The notes beneath the pieces are model-generated. The model ran no database searches. It was not told where the DNA came from and worked only from the letters and a program-made list of their open reading frames with translations. This document shows, piece by piece, positions 17,801 to 26,522 of a stretch of 64,000 nucleotides of DNA. Origin of the DNA: a bacterium. Lineage in GTDB: Bacteria; Zixibacteria; MSB-5A5; GN15; FEB-12. The stretch covers positions 1,100,282 to 1,164,281 of the forward strand of contig JADJGQ010000002.1 of NCBI GenBank assembly GCA_016708025.1, in the 5' to 3' direction. Numbering within the stretch: position 1 is the stretch's first letter; every line of letters begins with the position of its first letter. The position numbers and the translations under genes are program-made.

Positions 17801-18313
17801 ATGTTGATCCGCAAGCTAACTGTTAATGATGCGCACGCCTTCCGTGAACTGCGCATCGAAATGTGCACGGCTCATCCCGAGGCATTCGGCCAGACCCCCG
17901 ATGAGGTCGCTGCAATGCCGGAAGACAAATTTGTCGACTGGATGTCCCCCTCTGAATCCTATCCTGAGAAATTCGTCCTGGCCGCATTCGAGGGAGAACG
18001 CTTGATCGGGACTGTCGCTTTCCGCCGCGAGGACTCAATCAAAGAGCGTCACCGCGGATGGATCTGGTCGGTCTATGTCCGCCCGGAGGGGAGAGGGAAG
18101 GGGATAAGCAAGCAGTTGATGCAGGCGATGATCGAAGAATCCCGCACGATGTCCGGACTGGAGATGCTCACTCTGGTCGTCGCATTACCCCAAACTTCCG
18201 CCCGCACGCTGTACACGTCACTTGGCTTTTTCACCAGCGGACTGATATTGCACGGCTACAAACTCCCCGATGGCCGCTACATCGACCACGAAGAGATGAT
18301 GCTCTGGCTGTAA
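17801..18313 (+). CDS. GNAT-family N-acetyltransferase
   Basis: 170 residues. The GNAT acetyl-CoA loop is explicit: SVYVRPEGRGKGISKQLMQA (Arg-Gly-x-Gly-x-Ser pattern). After it come the second-half strand MLTLVVALPQTSARTLYTSL and GF. The N-terminus IRKLTVNDAHAFRELRIEM is typical of general GNATs. The substrate is unknown. GTG 17795 is an alternative start two codons upstream. No clear ribosome-binding site is visible, so it may be expressed with the preceding lipoprotein gene. Confidence 0.85.
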   Translation: MLIRKLTVNDAHAFRELRIEMCTAHPEAFGQTPDEVAAMPEDKFVDWMSPSESYPEKFVLAAFEGERLIGTVAFRREDSIKERHRGWIWSVYVRPEGRGKGISKQLMQAMIEESRTMSGLEMLTLVVALPQTSARTLYTSLGFFTSGLILHGYKLPDGRYIDHEEMMLWL

Positions 18314-18348
18314 GGGGGGAGAGCAGCAGCCAATCGGTATGATAAACG

Positions 18349-18383
18349 AAGAGGGACGGCCATTACCTGGCGGTCCCTCTTTG
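18349..18383. terminator. Bidirectional terminator between convergent genes
   Basis: AAGAGGGAC, 15 bp loop, GTCCCTCTT followed by TTG on the plus strand. It sits between the convergent acetyltransferase and DUF3857 genes. Confidence 0.65.
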
Positions 18384-18400
18384 TCGGCTTGCTCGCCCGC

Positions 18401-21400
18401 CTAATTCCCGCTGAAGATCACCGGGCGGTCAAACGCTTCTTTTACTTTGCGCGCGAATGCAGCAAACGTCGCTACATCCACTTCGCCTGGTTTAATTTGT
18501 AATGCAAATCCAACCGTCAGCACACGATTCTTCTTGTCCCAGGTCGACTTATGATCAAAACTCCAGTTCTCACCGGTGATGGTGATCGGATCCCCCATTT
18601 TCGGCTCGCCCATCGAAACCGGAACATGAATTTTGAATCCCCAGTTGGTGTTACGCGCTTCCCATCGCAGCGACACGGGGAATTTCCGCACTCCATTCCA
18701 ATAGAGACTGGTGAACAGTCCATCGCTGTATGGTGACCATGACGGCAACGTGAGTAACGTCATATTGCTGACTTGTTGCTGAGTCAGGGTGATGTTTCCC
18801 CACCACCGTTCGTTGTAGATGCTGTCAATGGTGTGTGCCGAATCCTGAACCACGGAATCAAGGAGGACCGCTGATTTCCAGGCGTTGGATGCGGAGGTTT
18901 GCAGCTTCTCGCGCGCGGATTCCCGGGTCCATCCGTATACCGTACCCCGGCGGTAGCCGGCACTCTGGTCTTCATAATGCAAGCGTAGTTCAAAGCGTGA
19001 TTGTGGCTGGTCGGTCAACCAGACTTCCATGGTGTCGACCAAACGAATTTCTTCCGACCTGAGGGGAGGCATGCGCTGAAGCTCCGCCTTGGTCGAAGCG
19101 CTGACCGGCAAGCAGGGCTGGTCGGCAATGCTGCTGGTGACGGTCCGCTCAAACGGATAGTAGGTGGCGGTCAGGTCGACATATTGAGTGTCACCATCCA
19201 ATGCGCAGGCGGCGATCAAATGGTCGAAATCGAATTGGGGGAGCGGCAGAGTGGTCTGATCGCTGGAGGTCAGCACCAGCACCGGCCAGGCATCGATGCC
19301 TGCCTCGCGCGCCATTGCAATAAAGAGATGTGCCTTGTCTTTGCAATCGCCCCAACGACGCACCAGCACTTCGTCCGGCTTCTGCGGAATCGAAGCATCG
19401 TAGTTGAAACTGATCGTCTGGTAGGGAATTTCGAGCGACACAAAGCGATAAAGGGCACGTGCTTTCTCGCGCGGGCTGGTCAGTCCGGCGGTCAATTCTC
19501 GCGCTTTTTCTTTTGCCCGAGGATTATCATCGAGGACCGCTTCACTGACCGAGTAGTACCACCCATTCAGTTTCTGCCAATTGGGGATGGATGAGACGAC
19601 CACTCGTCCGACCAAATCACCGCGTGGAGGGAGCTTGGCGAGGCCAAGATGATATGCTTCGGCATGGTCCGCCGACCAGGAGAGGCGAGTGAAACCGCAA
19701 TGTTCGGTGACGACCGCTTCCGGCGCCGGGGGGAGGGAACGGGTCACCAGGTCGGTTCGATCGGTCAGGATGGCGTACTCCCAGTGTCGCTGATAGAGGC
19801 TAAAATTACATTCGTAATTGTCCGAGAATTCATTCCAGAGGTCGCCGCGATTGTTGAACCACTGGCGATAGCGAAGTTCTATGGCGTCCCCGGCACGAAG
19901 ATCCTTGAAGAGAATATTCCCGTTGTTCTTTTCGCCGTTAAGGGGCGGCTGTCCTTTGCGGAGACGCCGTGCGCTCAGCAATGTCTCGAAAGTACTGGAT
20001 TCATCGACCGGGTTCTCGACCTCCTGGAAAGACTGCACCGCTTCAAGGTCCTCCAGGACCCTGACCGTATGTACTTCGCGGCAAATCGGCCCATTTGCAT
20101 AAACCAGCTTTTGCGTCCGGTCGAGCAACATCCAGGAGTTTTTCCCGCCCAGTTGTTCGGAGGTGGGATTGTCTTGCCAGAGGGAATCGACATTGAGAGT
20201 CCCGAACAGACTGTCCAGAGTAGTGTTGTTACGCAACTCCGCAAGACTCATGTATGGGGTTGGGGCTGAAGATTTGATGGCGTGGATCTTCAACAAGGCT
20301 TCCCGTGCCTTTGCTTCATCTCCCATCTGGCGATATATCCGATGAAGTTGATCGTACAGGATGATGCGATATGGACAGCGCTTGGCGACGGCCAGCAGAT
20401 CCGGCAGGACCTCCGCCGGGGTGTGTGCGGCCATGGCGGCATCTACCATCAAATCATAGGCCAGCGAAGCAGTTGGCGAGGCTTTCAGCATTTCTCGCGC
20501 CCCGGCGATCGCCTCTGCGTATTTTTGCATTGTCATGTAATACTGTGGGGCTGTGACGAGATACTGTGTTCCCTTCAATGTCTTTCGACTATATGTTTCG
20601 TATTCCTTCAGCGCAGAGACAATGTCCTGGCTGATCGATTCGTTGAACTGCATCAGCAGCAGAGCGGGCATAGCCGAGGCCGGGTATTTCATTACCAGCG
20701 CGTCAAGTGCCTGCTTATATGCCTGAACATCACCAGTCAAAAGCATGCCGACTGCGGCGAATGCTTCAATCTCAATTCGATCGGGATACTGTTGCCCAAG
20801 TTTGGCCATTGCGTCAACCTGCTCAGCGGGTGTGCCGACAGAACGCTGAATCCAGAGGTGAGCGACGGCGGGGCAGTTCGTTCCATGGGCGATCATCCCG
20901 AGCACTTCATTGAGTCGTGCGTCATTCTCCTGTGTCTGGAGCATGACAACCAGGAGGTAAGTCTCAAGCGGCGACAGTTCCCCGGCTGCCAATCGGGCTT
21001 CGTACTCGGTTACGGCTTCGTTGACGTAGCCGTTGTACAACTGAAGAACCCCGCGCCAGAAGCGCTTTTCCGTCGACGTAGAGTTGGCCGTCAAAGAATC
21101 AAACATATCAAACAGCGGATGGAATTGCGTCGCCTGGACTGTCGAGTCGACGGCCACGTTCGCAAATCGCAGCCATTTCAACCCGTTTACCGGAGAATAG
21201 TCGGCTTTCCGGATACTCAGTCGCATGTTAGCGGCCAATTCGTTGTTGCCGAGCGAGAAGGTCAGTTCATGGAGGCCACGCTTGACGCTGGTACGGAAGC
21301 CGTTTCGGATGTAGGCATTCCGGTGAGTTGGGTCGGTCTGGATCAAAGTACCGTCGAGTCGGACGCGACTGGAGTAAATCCCTCCGGGGAGGATCAGAAT

Positions 21401-22114
21401 CTCGGCGTCATTTGGCATCTCAAAGAACAGTTTGGTTACGTAAACGTTCGAAAGAGCATTGCTGAACGGGAACGTTGGGTCGAGATGACCATCGTTTGAG
21501 GGATCGAGCCAGCACCAGCCGGCGTTCGCTCCCATTGCTCCGCTGACCGTTACCGAGGTATCCAGTGGTTGCTTTTCAATCGGCAGGTCACGGAAGAACG
21601 CAATATTCGATTTATTATCGAACGGTCCGATCGCCCAGCCGCCGATAAAACCATCGTTCCGTTTACGCGGGGTGGCTTTAAAGGCCGTCTCGAGGTCAGT
21701 CGACTCGATCATCTGTTCCGCCATATACTGATGTCCGCCGAGCGGAGATTTGGCGATGAGAGAAATGATCTTGCGTTTCACTTCTATGTGATCGGTCCAC
21801 TCCTGTTCCAGTGCGGCCCACCATTCGAAAACCGCAGGAAGGTACGGATCTCCGGGAGCGGACCCCATCAGCTTGATCGCTTTGACGGCTCCGGCATGGT
21901 CGAGATCAAGAGATGATGCCAACATCAGCCCACGCTTCGCCGATTCATCCTTCGGGTTTTCCTTGATCGCCTCGACAAACAACTCTTTGGCGACCCCGGT
22001 ATTCAATTTGTGCAATTCCGTCCAGCCGTCGTCCACCGTCCCCGCGACGATAGAACTACAGACAAGACAGGCGATGAATCCTGCTACGCAGGTTGTGAGT
22101 GCGAACCGAGACAT
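18401..22114 (-). CDS. Large exported TPR, DUF3857 and transglutaminase-like protein
   Basis: 1237 residues from ATG 22114 (GGAGGG site at 22117-22122). A signal peptide (about residues 1-24) is followed by a long TPR-like helical region (to about 610), then a DUF3857-like beta domain (about 640-860), then a transglutaminase-like core. The core has Cys924 (RRWGDCKDKA), His965 (FDFDHLIAA) and Asp980 (YVDLTATY), a complete Cys-His-Asp triad. The C-terminal 150 residues resemble the final beta domain of DUF3857 proteins. Proteins of this architecture are frequent in Bacteroidota and FCB genomes and act in the periplasm, but the substrate is unknown. An active protease or crosslinking enzyme is possible since the triad is intact. 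Confidence 0.85.
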   Translation of the reverse strand: MSRFALTTCVAGFIACLVCSSIVAGTVDDGWTELHKLNTGVAKELFVEAIKENPKDESAKRGLMLASSLDLDHAGAVKAIKLMGSAPGDPYLPAVFEWWAALEQEWTDHIEVKRKIISLIAKSPLGGHQYMAEQMIESTDLETAFKATPRKRNDGFIGGWAIGPFDNKSNIAFFRDLPIEKQPLDTSVTVSGAMGANAGWCWLDPSNDGHLDPTFPFSNALSNVYVTKLFFEMPNDAEILILPGGIYSSRVRLDGTLIQTDPTHRNAYIRNGFRTSVKRGLHELTFSLGNNELAANMRLSIRKADYSPVNGLKWLRFANVAVDSTVQATQFHPLFDMFDSLTANSTSTEKRFWRGVLQLYNGYVNEAVTEYEARLAAGELSPLETYLLVVMLQTQENDARLNEVLGMIAHGTNCPAVAHLWIQRSVGTPAEQVDAMAKLGQQYPDRIEIEAFAAVGMLLTGDVQAYKQALDALVMKYPASAMPALLLMQFNESISQDIVSALKEYETYSRKTLKGTQYLVTAPQYYMTMQKYAEAIAGAREMLKASPTASLAYDLMVDAAMAAHTPAEVLPDLLAVAKRCPYRIILYDQLHRIYRQMGDEAKAREALLKIHAIKSSAPTPYMSLAELRNNTTLDSLFGTLNVDSLWQDNPTSEQLGGKNSWMLLDRTQKLVYANGPICREVHTVRVLEDLEAVQSFQEVENPVDESSTFETLLSARRLRKGQPPLNGEKNNGNILFKDLRAGDAIELRYRQWFNNRGDLWNEFSDNYECNFSLYQRHWEYAILTDRTDLVTRSLPPAPEAVVTEHCGFTRLSWSADHAEAYHLGLAKLPPRGDLVGRVVVSSIPNWQKLNGWYYSVSEAVLDDNPRAKEKARELTAGLTSPREKARALYRFVSLEIPYQTISFNYDASIPQKPDEVLVRRWGDCKDKAHLFIAMAREAGIDAWPVLVLTSSDQTTLPLPQFDFDHLIAACALDGDTQYVDLTATYYPFERTVTSSIADQPCLPVSASTKAELQRMPPLRSEEIRLVDTMEVWLTDQPQSRFELRLHYEDQSAGYRRGTVYGWTRESAREKLQTSASNAWKSAVLLDSVVQDSAHTIDSIYNERWWGNITLTQQQVSNMTLLTLPSWSPYSDGLFTSLYWNGVRKFPVSLRWEARNTNWGFKIHVPVSMGEPKMGDPITITGENWSFDHKSTWDKKNRVLTVGFALQIKPGEVDVATFAAFARKVKEAFDRPVIFSGN

Positions 22115-22448
22115 GAAACCCTCCGCGTTAGCGATTTGCAATCGGCCCTCCGATCAAGGTGGTTACAACAGCGGTCGTATTTCGGAAGAGACCTGGAAGC
22201 GTGAATGCCGACGCAACAAGGAACCGGTCTGCGCTCGAATCACGTTGATTGTCAGGCGCTCCAGTGCGAGACCAAGGAACTGGTGAGACGGGGGTGGCGA
22301 TGTCAGCCGGACAGGTAGTCACTCTTCTCCCTAAAATGACCTTCGTACTACATTTTTACTAAGGTCTGCAATTTCGGTCGCTCCGTCAAGCACCCATACA
22401 GTCGACTGACTTGCATTTGCGACAGAGAGATGCTACCTTCCCTCTCCC
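22115..22448. other. Divergent intergenic region
   Basis: 334 bp between the DUF3857 gene (minus) and pth (plus). Apart from the pth promoter candidate at its right end and the ribosome-binding site at its left end I see no gene or repeat. Confidence 0.5.
22411..22439 (+). promoter_or_regulatory. Candidate promoter for the pth-rpsF operon
   Basis: TTGCAT (22411-22416), 17 bp, TACCTT (22434-22439), with a TG one base before the -10 box (extended -10). The pth ATG is 9 bp after it, so the transcript would be nearly leaderless. Confidence 0.45.
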
Positions 22449-23108
22449 ATGATCTCGCTCATAATCGGACTCGGCAATATCGGGAAGAAGTACCATCACA
22501 CCCGCCACAACGTCGGCTTTGACGTCGTCGACTCACTTATTGGAAAGAACAAAGCCACCCAACAACCCCGCGTCAAAGAGTTCGACTGGGCGACCTTCGA
22601 GGAAGGGGAGAGGAAGATCATCCTCGCCAAACCCCGCACTTTCATGAACCTCTCCGGCCTGGCCGCCGCCCGACTGCTCGAAGAGAACGAGCTGACACCC
22701 AGCCAGATGCTGGTCATTGTTGATGACTTCGCCATCCCGCTCGGGACGGTCCGGATCCGGGGGAAAGGCTCTGCCGGAGGGCACAACGGCCTCACTTCGA
22801 TTATGGAAGAGCTTGGCACACAAGCGTTTCCGCGGATCCGCATGGGAATCGGCAAGGTCACTCCTCAGATGGCCCCGTCTGAGCTTGGGCGGCAGACGTC
22901 CCCGTCTGCCCCGGTTCAGCCAAAACCTGTTGACAATGAAGCGGATATTGTCGACTTTGTCCTTTCTCCGTTTGAACCGGAGGAGCGTCCGGTCGTGGAT
23001 AAGATGATTCTCCACGCCACGGAAGCCGTGCTCTTTGCCATCGCACATCGTCTCGACCAGACGATGTCAAAATATAATGTGAACCCTGCTTTGCCGGAAA
23101 ATCTGTAA
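22449..23108 (+). CDS. pth: Peptidyl-tRNA hydrolase with an in-frame repeat insertion
   Basis: 219 residues. It recycles peptidyl-tRNA released from stalled ribosomes. Key residues are all present: catalytic His20 (YHHTRHNVGFD), Asn67 (RTFMNLSG), Asp92-Asp93 (VIVDDFAIPLG) and Asn113 (SAGGHNGL). Between GMGIGKV (about residue 138) and DIVDFVLSPF there is an unusual insert of about 25 residues. It includes LGRQTSPSAPVQ, encoded by a perfect GGCAGACG-TCCC-CGTCTGCC palindrome that also occurs between genes elsewhere in the window. In normal Pth this is a short loop, so function may be kept. First gene of a ribosomal-protein operon (51 bp to rpsF). Confidence 0.94.
   Translation: MISLIIGLGNIGKKYHHTRHNVGFDVVDSLIGKNKATQQPRVKEFDWATFEEGERKIILAKPRTFMNLSGLAAARLLEENELTPSQMLVIVDDFAIPLGTVRIRGKGSAGGHNGLTSIMEELGTQAFPRIRMGIGKVTPQMAPSELGRQTSPSAPVQPKPVDNEADIVDFVLSPFEPEERPVVDKMILHATEAVLFAIAHRLDQTMSKYNVNPALPENL
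22888..22912. repeat. GGCAGACG palindromic repeat inside pth
   Basis: Perfect 8 bp arms at 22891-22898 and 22903-22910 around TCCC, flanked by GGGC and CC. Family 2 of this window; other copies are near 51.4-51.5 kb and 52.4 kb. Confidence 0.85.
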
Positions 23109-23159
23109 TCCATCGCAAAGCCGTTAAACCTTAACCAACGTCCAAAGGGAGGATTACTC

Positions 23160-23687
23160 GTGCGACTTTACGAGACCACCTTCATTGTCAATCCCCAAAC
23201 CGATGATGCGTCGATCGACCGTCAGGTTCAGACAGTCACAGAGCTGATCACGAACCATGGCGGCAAGATCGTCCGCGAAGACCGCATGGGTACTCGCCGG
23301 ATGATGTTCCCTGTCGGGGGACTTATCCAGGGGTACTATGCCAGCATCATTTTCGAAGGCTCCACCAGCTTGCTTCCCGAACTGGAACGCCTCTACAAGA
23401 TCGAAGACGCGTATCTTCGCTACCTGACGATCCTGTACGAAGGCGACCCGGAAGCGAACAAGGCGGCTCGCGATGCCTTTGCCTCCGCGTTCGAAGAACG
23501 CGATGATCGCCGTGGCGGCGGTGACCGCGATGACGACCGTGGCGGACGATTCCGCGGCGGACGGCGAGACCGGTATGATCGCGGTGACCGTTACGAACGC
23601 AATGATCGCGGCCCACGTCCCGCTCCGCGCGGCGACTCCGGTCCGGCCGATCGTCCGGCACCGGCTACCGGTCCCAGCGAATCCTAA
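23160..23687 (+). CDS. rpsF: 30S ribosomal protein bS6 with a long Arg/Gly/Asp tail
   Basis: 175 residues from GTG 23160, fixed by an AAAGGGAGG site. Residues 1-105 are a standard S6 domain (YETTFIVNPQ, GRxKMAYPI-like RMGTRRMMFPVGGLIQGYYA, KIEDAYLRYLTILYEG). Residues from about 115 are a low-complexity tail rich in Arg, Gly and Asp (DDRRGGGDRDDDRGGRFRGG and further RGDRYERNDRGP), ending in a Pro/Ala stretch. Bacterial S6 is usually 95-135 residues; in E. coli a Glu tail is added, and here an RGG-like tail may contact RNA. In the usual rpsF-ssb-rpsR order. Confidence 0.95.
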   Translation: MRLYETTFIVNPQTDDASIDRQVQTVTELITNHGGKIVREDRMGTRRMMFPVGGLIQGYYASIIFEGSTSLLPELERLYKIEDAYLRYLTILYEGDPEANKAARDAFASAFEERDDRRGGGDRDDDRGGRFRGGRRDRYDRGDRYERNDRGPRPAPRGDSGPADRPAPATGPSES

Positions 23688-23711
23688 GCGAGAACCATCC
23701 GGGAGCAATGT

Positions 23712-24239
23712 ATGGCAGCTCACTTGGCGTATATCAACAAGGTGATCATCACTGGTCTCCTGGTGCGTGATCCGGAATACCGGCACACCACCACGGGTGC
23801 GCCTGTCTCCAATTTCCGCATCGCCACGACCAAACGGTACCGCGATGCCGAAGGAAGCGTGAAAGAAGAAGTCTGCTATATCGGCGTCGCCGCCTGGCAC
23901 ACCCTCGCTGAGAGTTGTCGGGATCGGCTGCGCAAGGGAAGTCCGGTGCAGGTCGAAGGAGAACTGAAAAGTCGCGTGCGCGACACCGGTGAAGGTGTCC
24001 GACGTTCCTTCGTCGAGATCCGGGCCTACCAGATCAGAGTGGTTCATGACGACGGAAGCCAGGAGGATCTGCTCGAGACCGGCACACCGGTCCTTGCCGC
24101 CACCGGCTCACGATCGATCGGGACCCGCGTCGCATCCCACGGATACGACAGCGACCCGGATGAATCACCCTTTCGAATAATGGAGTCGTCTCAGGACGGC
24201 TTCGAACCGTGTCATCATAACGAAAACGAAGAACTGTAA
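23712..24239 (+). CDS. ssb: Single-stranded DNA-binding protein with extended C-terminus
   Basis: 175 residues. The OB fold occupies residues 5-110 (INKVIITGLLVRDPEYRHTT, RIATTKRYRDAEG, VQVEGELKSRVRDTGEGVRR). SSB normally ends in an acidic tip such as DDDIPF that recruits partner proteins. Here a good tip, DPDESPF, occurs at residues 148-154 but is followed by 21 more residues. The codon after Phe154 is CGA, one base from the TGA stop expected there. So the tip appears internal and perhaps masked. Lies between rpsF and rpsR as is usual; works with RarA and recombination proteins. Confidence 0.93.
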   Translation: MAAHLAYINKVIITGLLVRDPEYRHTTTGAPVSNFRIATTKRYRDAEGSVKEEVCYIGVAAWHTLAESCRDRLRKGSPVQVEGELKSRVRDTGEGVRRSFVEIRAYQIRVVHDDGSQEDLLETGTPVLAATGSRSIGTRVASHGYDSDPDESPFRIMESSQDGFEPCHHNENEEL

Positions 24240-24251
24240 AGAGAGATACAC

Positions 24252-24500
24252 ATGGCTGAACGAGGCGAATACGGAGATCGGCAGCGTCGACGCAAAGTCT
24301 GCCGGTTCTGTGAAAACAAGATCATGTTCATCGATTACAAGGACGAACGGATGCTTCGCCGCTTTATGACGGAGCGTGGCAAGATCGTCCCGCGTCGCAT
24401 TTCCGGCAATTGCGCGATCCATCAGCGCAAACTGACGGTGGCGATCAAACGCGGACGCCATATGGCGATCCTGCCGTTTGTCGCTGAATCGTACAGGTAG
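24252..24500 (+). CDS. rpsR: 30S ribosomal protein bS18
   Basis: 82 residues, with the S18 core (CRFCENK, FIDYKDERMLRRFMTERGKI, PRRISGNCAIHQRKLTVAIK). The Cys pair CRFC plus the later Cys and His (GNCAIH) suggest the zinc-binding (C+) form. Preceded by GAGAG and an ATG. Binds S6 on the small-subunit platform, matching its position in the rpsF-ssb-rpsR cluster. Confidence 0.96.
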   Translation: MAERGEYGDRQRRRKVCRFCENKIMFIDYKDERMLRRFMTERGKIVPRRISGNCAIHQRKLTVAIKRGRHMAILPFVAESYR

Positions 24501-24504
24501 GTGC

Positions 24505-25509
24505 GTGACCACTGGATCAGTGGTACCTGCCCGACCGTCGACTCAGCTCTGGATCTTCCCGGTCCTCTTCGCCATGCTGGTTTTCCCGGCCATGCGAGCG
24601 GCGGGAGTTGATTCCGGTTCGGTCGGCGCGTCGCTTCTGTTTGGCGCCGCCGCATACGTTGTCGCAGTTTATCTGTTTTACGGCGTCGCCCGACTCATGT
24701 ATGCCGGCCAATTTCTCTGGCTGGCAGTTGGATCGATCGGCGGTGCGATCCTCGGTGCCGTGGCCACCTCGCCTCAGCACCTCTGGTTCGCCGAGGTCGG
24801 ATGGCTCGCGGTCCTGATCCCCGGTCTGGTGGCTGGACATCTGCTCCGGCAGAACAAAACCAGCTTTCAGGTCTACCTGATCGGACTGATCGTCCTGACT
24901 CTGTTTTCGGTCCTCGCCTGGTATCCGACCTGGCGTGAGATCTACGCGCTCGGCCCCGAGGCCGGCGAAGAGATGGTGAAATTGTTTGTTGGCGGCCTGG
25001 GAACACAGGGGTACAGCCCCGAACAGGTCGAACAGATAGAAAGTGCGTACAAGCTGTTGGCGAAGTTGACGGTCCGGTTGTCGCCGGCCTCAGCGGTCGT
25101 CAGCGCGATCGTCCAGTTCAGCCTCGGCTTTCTCTGGTTGAGCTGGCGACTGGGCCAGACTTCTCCTGCGCTCGGTCAGGTGCGACGGTTCACTCAATGG
25201 AAAGTGCCGTTCGGCCTGACACCGGTCACCGGAGTCGTGATCTTGGCCCGCCTGGTCGGAAATGATGCGATCCAACTGGTCGCGGATAATGCACTCCTGG
25301 TGCTGGCGATCTTCTACGCTGTCTGCGGACTCTCCTTCATGGAGTTCACCCTGCACCGCGTCAAGGTCTCCATTTTCATCCGCATCCTGTTTTATCTGCT
25401 TCTTTTCCTGGCGCATCTGGCCGGATTGATGGTGATGGTGCTCATCGGCTTCATCGACAGCTTCCTGGACTGGCGCAAGCTGGGCGCAAATGTAACTGTT
25501 GAACAATGA
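24505..25509 (+). CDS. DUF2232/YybS-like multi-pass membrane protein
   Basis: 334 residues from GTG 24505, four bases after the rpsR stop. An earlier in-frame codon inside rpsR is less likely. About eight hydrophobic helices can be counted. A YybS-like gene between rpsR and rplI is a common arrangement in several phyla, and the late-position segments (GLTPVTGVVILARL, then the LLVLAIFYAVCGLSFMEF helix) fit DUF2232. The role is unknown; the family is found with ribosomal and envelope genes and resembles small-molecule transporter folds. The context supports the assignment more than the sequence does. Confidence 0.75.
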   Translation: MTTGSVVPARPSTQLWIFPVLFAMLVFPAMRAAGVDSGSVGASLLFGAAAYVVAVYLFYGVARLMYAGQFLWLAVGSIGGAILGAVATSPQHLWFAEVGWLAVLIPGLVAGHLLRQNKTSFQVYLIGLIVLTLFSVLAWYPTWREIYALGPEAGEEMVKLFVGGLGTQGYSPEQVEQIESAYKLLAKLTVRLSPASAVVSAIVQFSLGFLWLSWRLGQTSPALGQVRRFTQWKVPFGLTPVTGVVILARLVGNDAIQLVADNALLVLAIFYAVCGLSFMEFTLHRVKVSIFIRILFYLLLFLAHLAGLMVMVLIGFIDSFLDWRKLGANVTVEQ

Positions 25510-25542
25510 GTCTGAATGCTATATTGAAGTGAGAGGAATATC

Positions 25543-25992
25543 ATGAAAGTCATTCTTCGTGAGGATGTAGACACGGTCGGTCTGGCCGGAGAAACGGTTG
25601 AAGTGAAGGACGGTTACGGCCGGAATTTCCTGATCCCGCGCAATCTCGCCATTCCTGCGACCCAGGGAAATGTCAAGGCGATCGATGAAGTGCGCAAACA
25701 GCGCGATATCCGCGTCAAAAAGCGCCGCAAAGCCGCCGAAGTGATCAAAGATCGCATCGAACGCGTCCAGCTTCGCATCGCCGTCATGGTTGGTGAAGAA
25801 GACCGCCTGTTCGGATCGGTCACCAATAACGATGTCGCCAAGCTGCTGGAAACCGAAGGTATCTCAGTGGATAAGCGAGCGATCGACCTCGAAGAGCCGA
25901 TCAAGGCGCTCGGTATGTACGCCGTGCCGGTCAAGCTTGAGAAAGATGTCGTCGCACACGCCAAATTGCTGGTGGAGAAAAAGATCGCCTGA
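25543..25992 (+). CDS. rplI: 50S ribosomal protein bL9
   Basis: 149 residues, standard length. The N-terminal RNA-binding domain (MKVILREDVDTVGLAGETVE, VKDGYGRNFLIPRNLAIPAT) contains the L9 signature. The long connecting helix (KQRDIRVKKRRKAAEVIKDR) and the C-terminal domain (DRLFGSVTNNDVAKLLETE) follow. RBS GAGAGG. One base separates its stop from the next start. Confidence 0.97.
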   Translation: MKVILREDVDTVGLAGETVEVKDGYGRNFLIPRNLAIPATQGNVKAIDEVRKQRDIRVKKRRKAAEVIKDRIERVQLRIAVMVGEEDRLFGSVTNNDVAKLLETEGISVDKRAIDLEEPIKALGMYAVPVKLEKDVVAHAKLLVEKKIA

Positions 25993-25993
25993 T

Positions 25994-26521
25994 ATGAAAA
26001 TGCTCGAAGTGAAGCTCGAGGGGCTGGCTCTTGACATGAGCACCGGCAATACTCCGGTAGTCATTCTCTCGCCGCCCGGTCTCGACAAGGTGCTCCCCAT
26101 TTGGATCGGCCATGCGGAAGCCTGGGCGATCGCTATGGAGCTCTCCGGTGTCGGGTCCAAACGGCCGCTCACGCATGATCTTCTCAAACGCGTGATCGAG
26201 TCGCTGCATGCATCGGTCGCTCGTGTTGAGATCACCGAACTGCGCGAGCAGACGTTTTTTGCGGTGATCCATCTCAACACCGGTGGCGAGCCGGCGCATA
26301 TCGATGCCCGTCCTTCGGACTCGATCGCGCTCGCCCTCAAGACCGGCGCTTCCATCTTCGTCAACGAAGAGCTGTTTAATATCAAACGACCGGAACCGGG
26401 CGACGAGGCGGTCGCCGGATCCGATGAACCGCAGGCACCGCCTATGCCGACCGACCGGGAATCATTGCGCGAACGACTCAAACGGATCCCTCCTGAGGAA
26501 TTCGGTAAGTTTTCGCTGTAG
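25994..26521 (+). CDS. DUF151 (bifunctional nuclease-type) protein
   Basis: 175 residues from ATG 25994, one base after rplI. Residues 1-130 match the BFN/DUF151 family: VILSPPGLDKVLPIWIGHAE, then LTHDLLKRVIESL, then AHIDARPSDSIALALKTGAS. The last 35 residues (after EPGDEAVAGSDEPQAPPMP) are a variable tail predicted to be helical. Members have been reported to have DNase/RNase activity and an oxidative-stress role in some organisms, but the biochemical role in bacteria remains loose. The position between rplI and an LpoA-like gene suggests simple co-expression. Confidence 0.88.
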   Translation: MKMLEVKLEGLALDMSTGNTPVVILSPPGLDKVLPIWIGHAEAWAIAMELSGVGSKRPLTHDLLKRVIESLHASVARVEITELREQTFFAVIHLNTGGEPAHIDARPSDSIALALKTGASIFVNEELFNIKRPEPGDEAVAGSDEPQAPPMPTDRESLRERLKRIPPEEFGKFSL

Positions 26522-26522
26522 T

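Noticed and set aside
20282..21499. 405-residue plus-strand frame inside the DUF3857 gene
   Set aside because: Antisense shadow; the minus-strand protein has a signal peptide, TPR and a transglutaminase triad.
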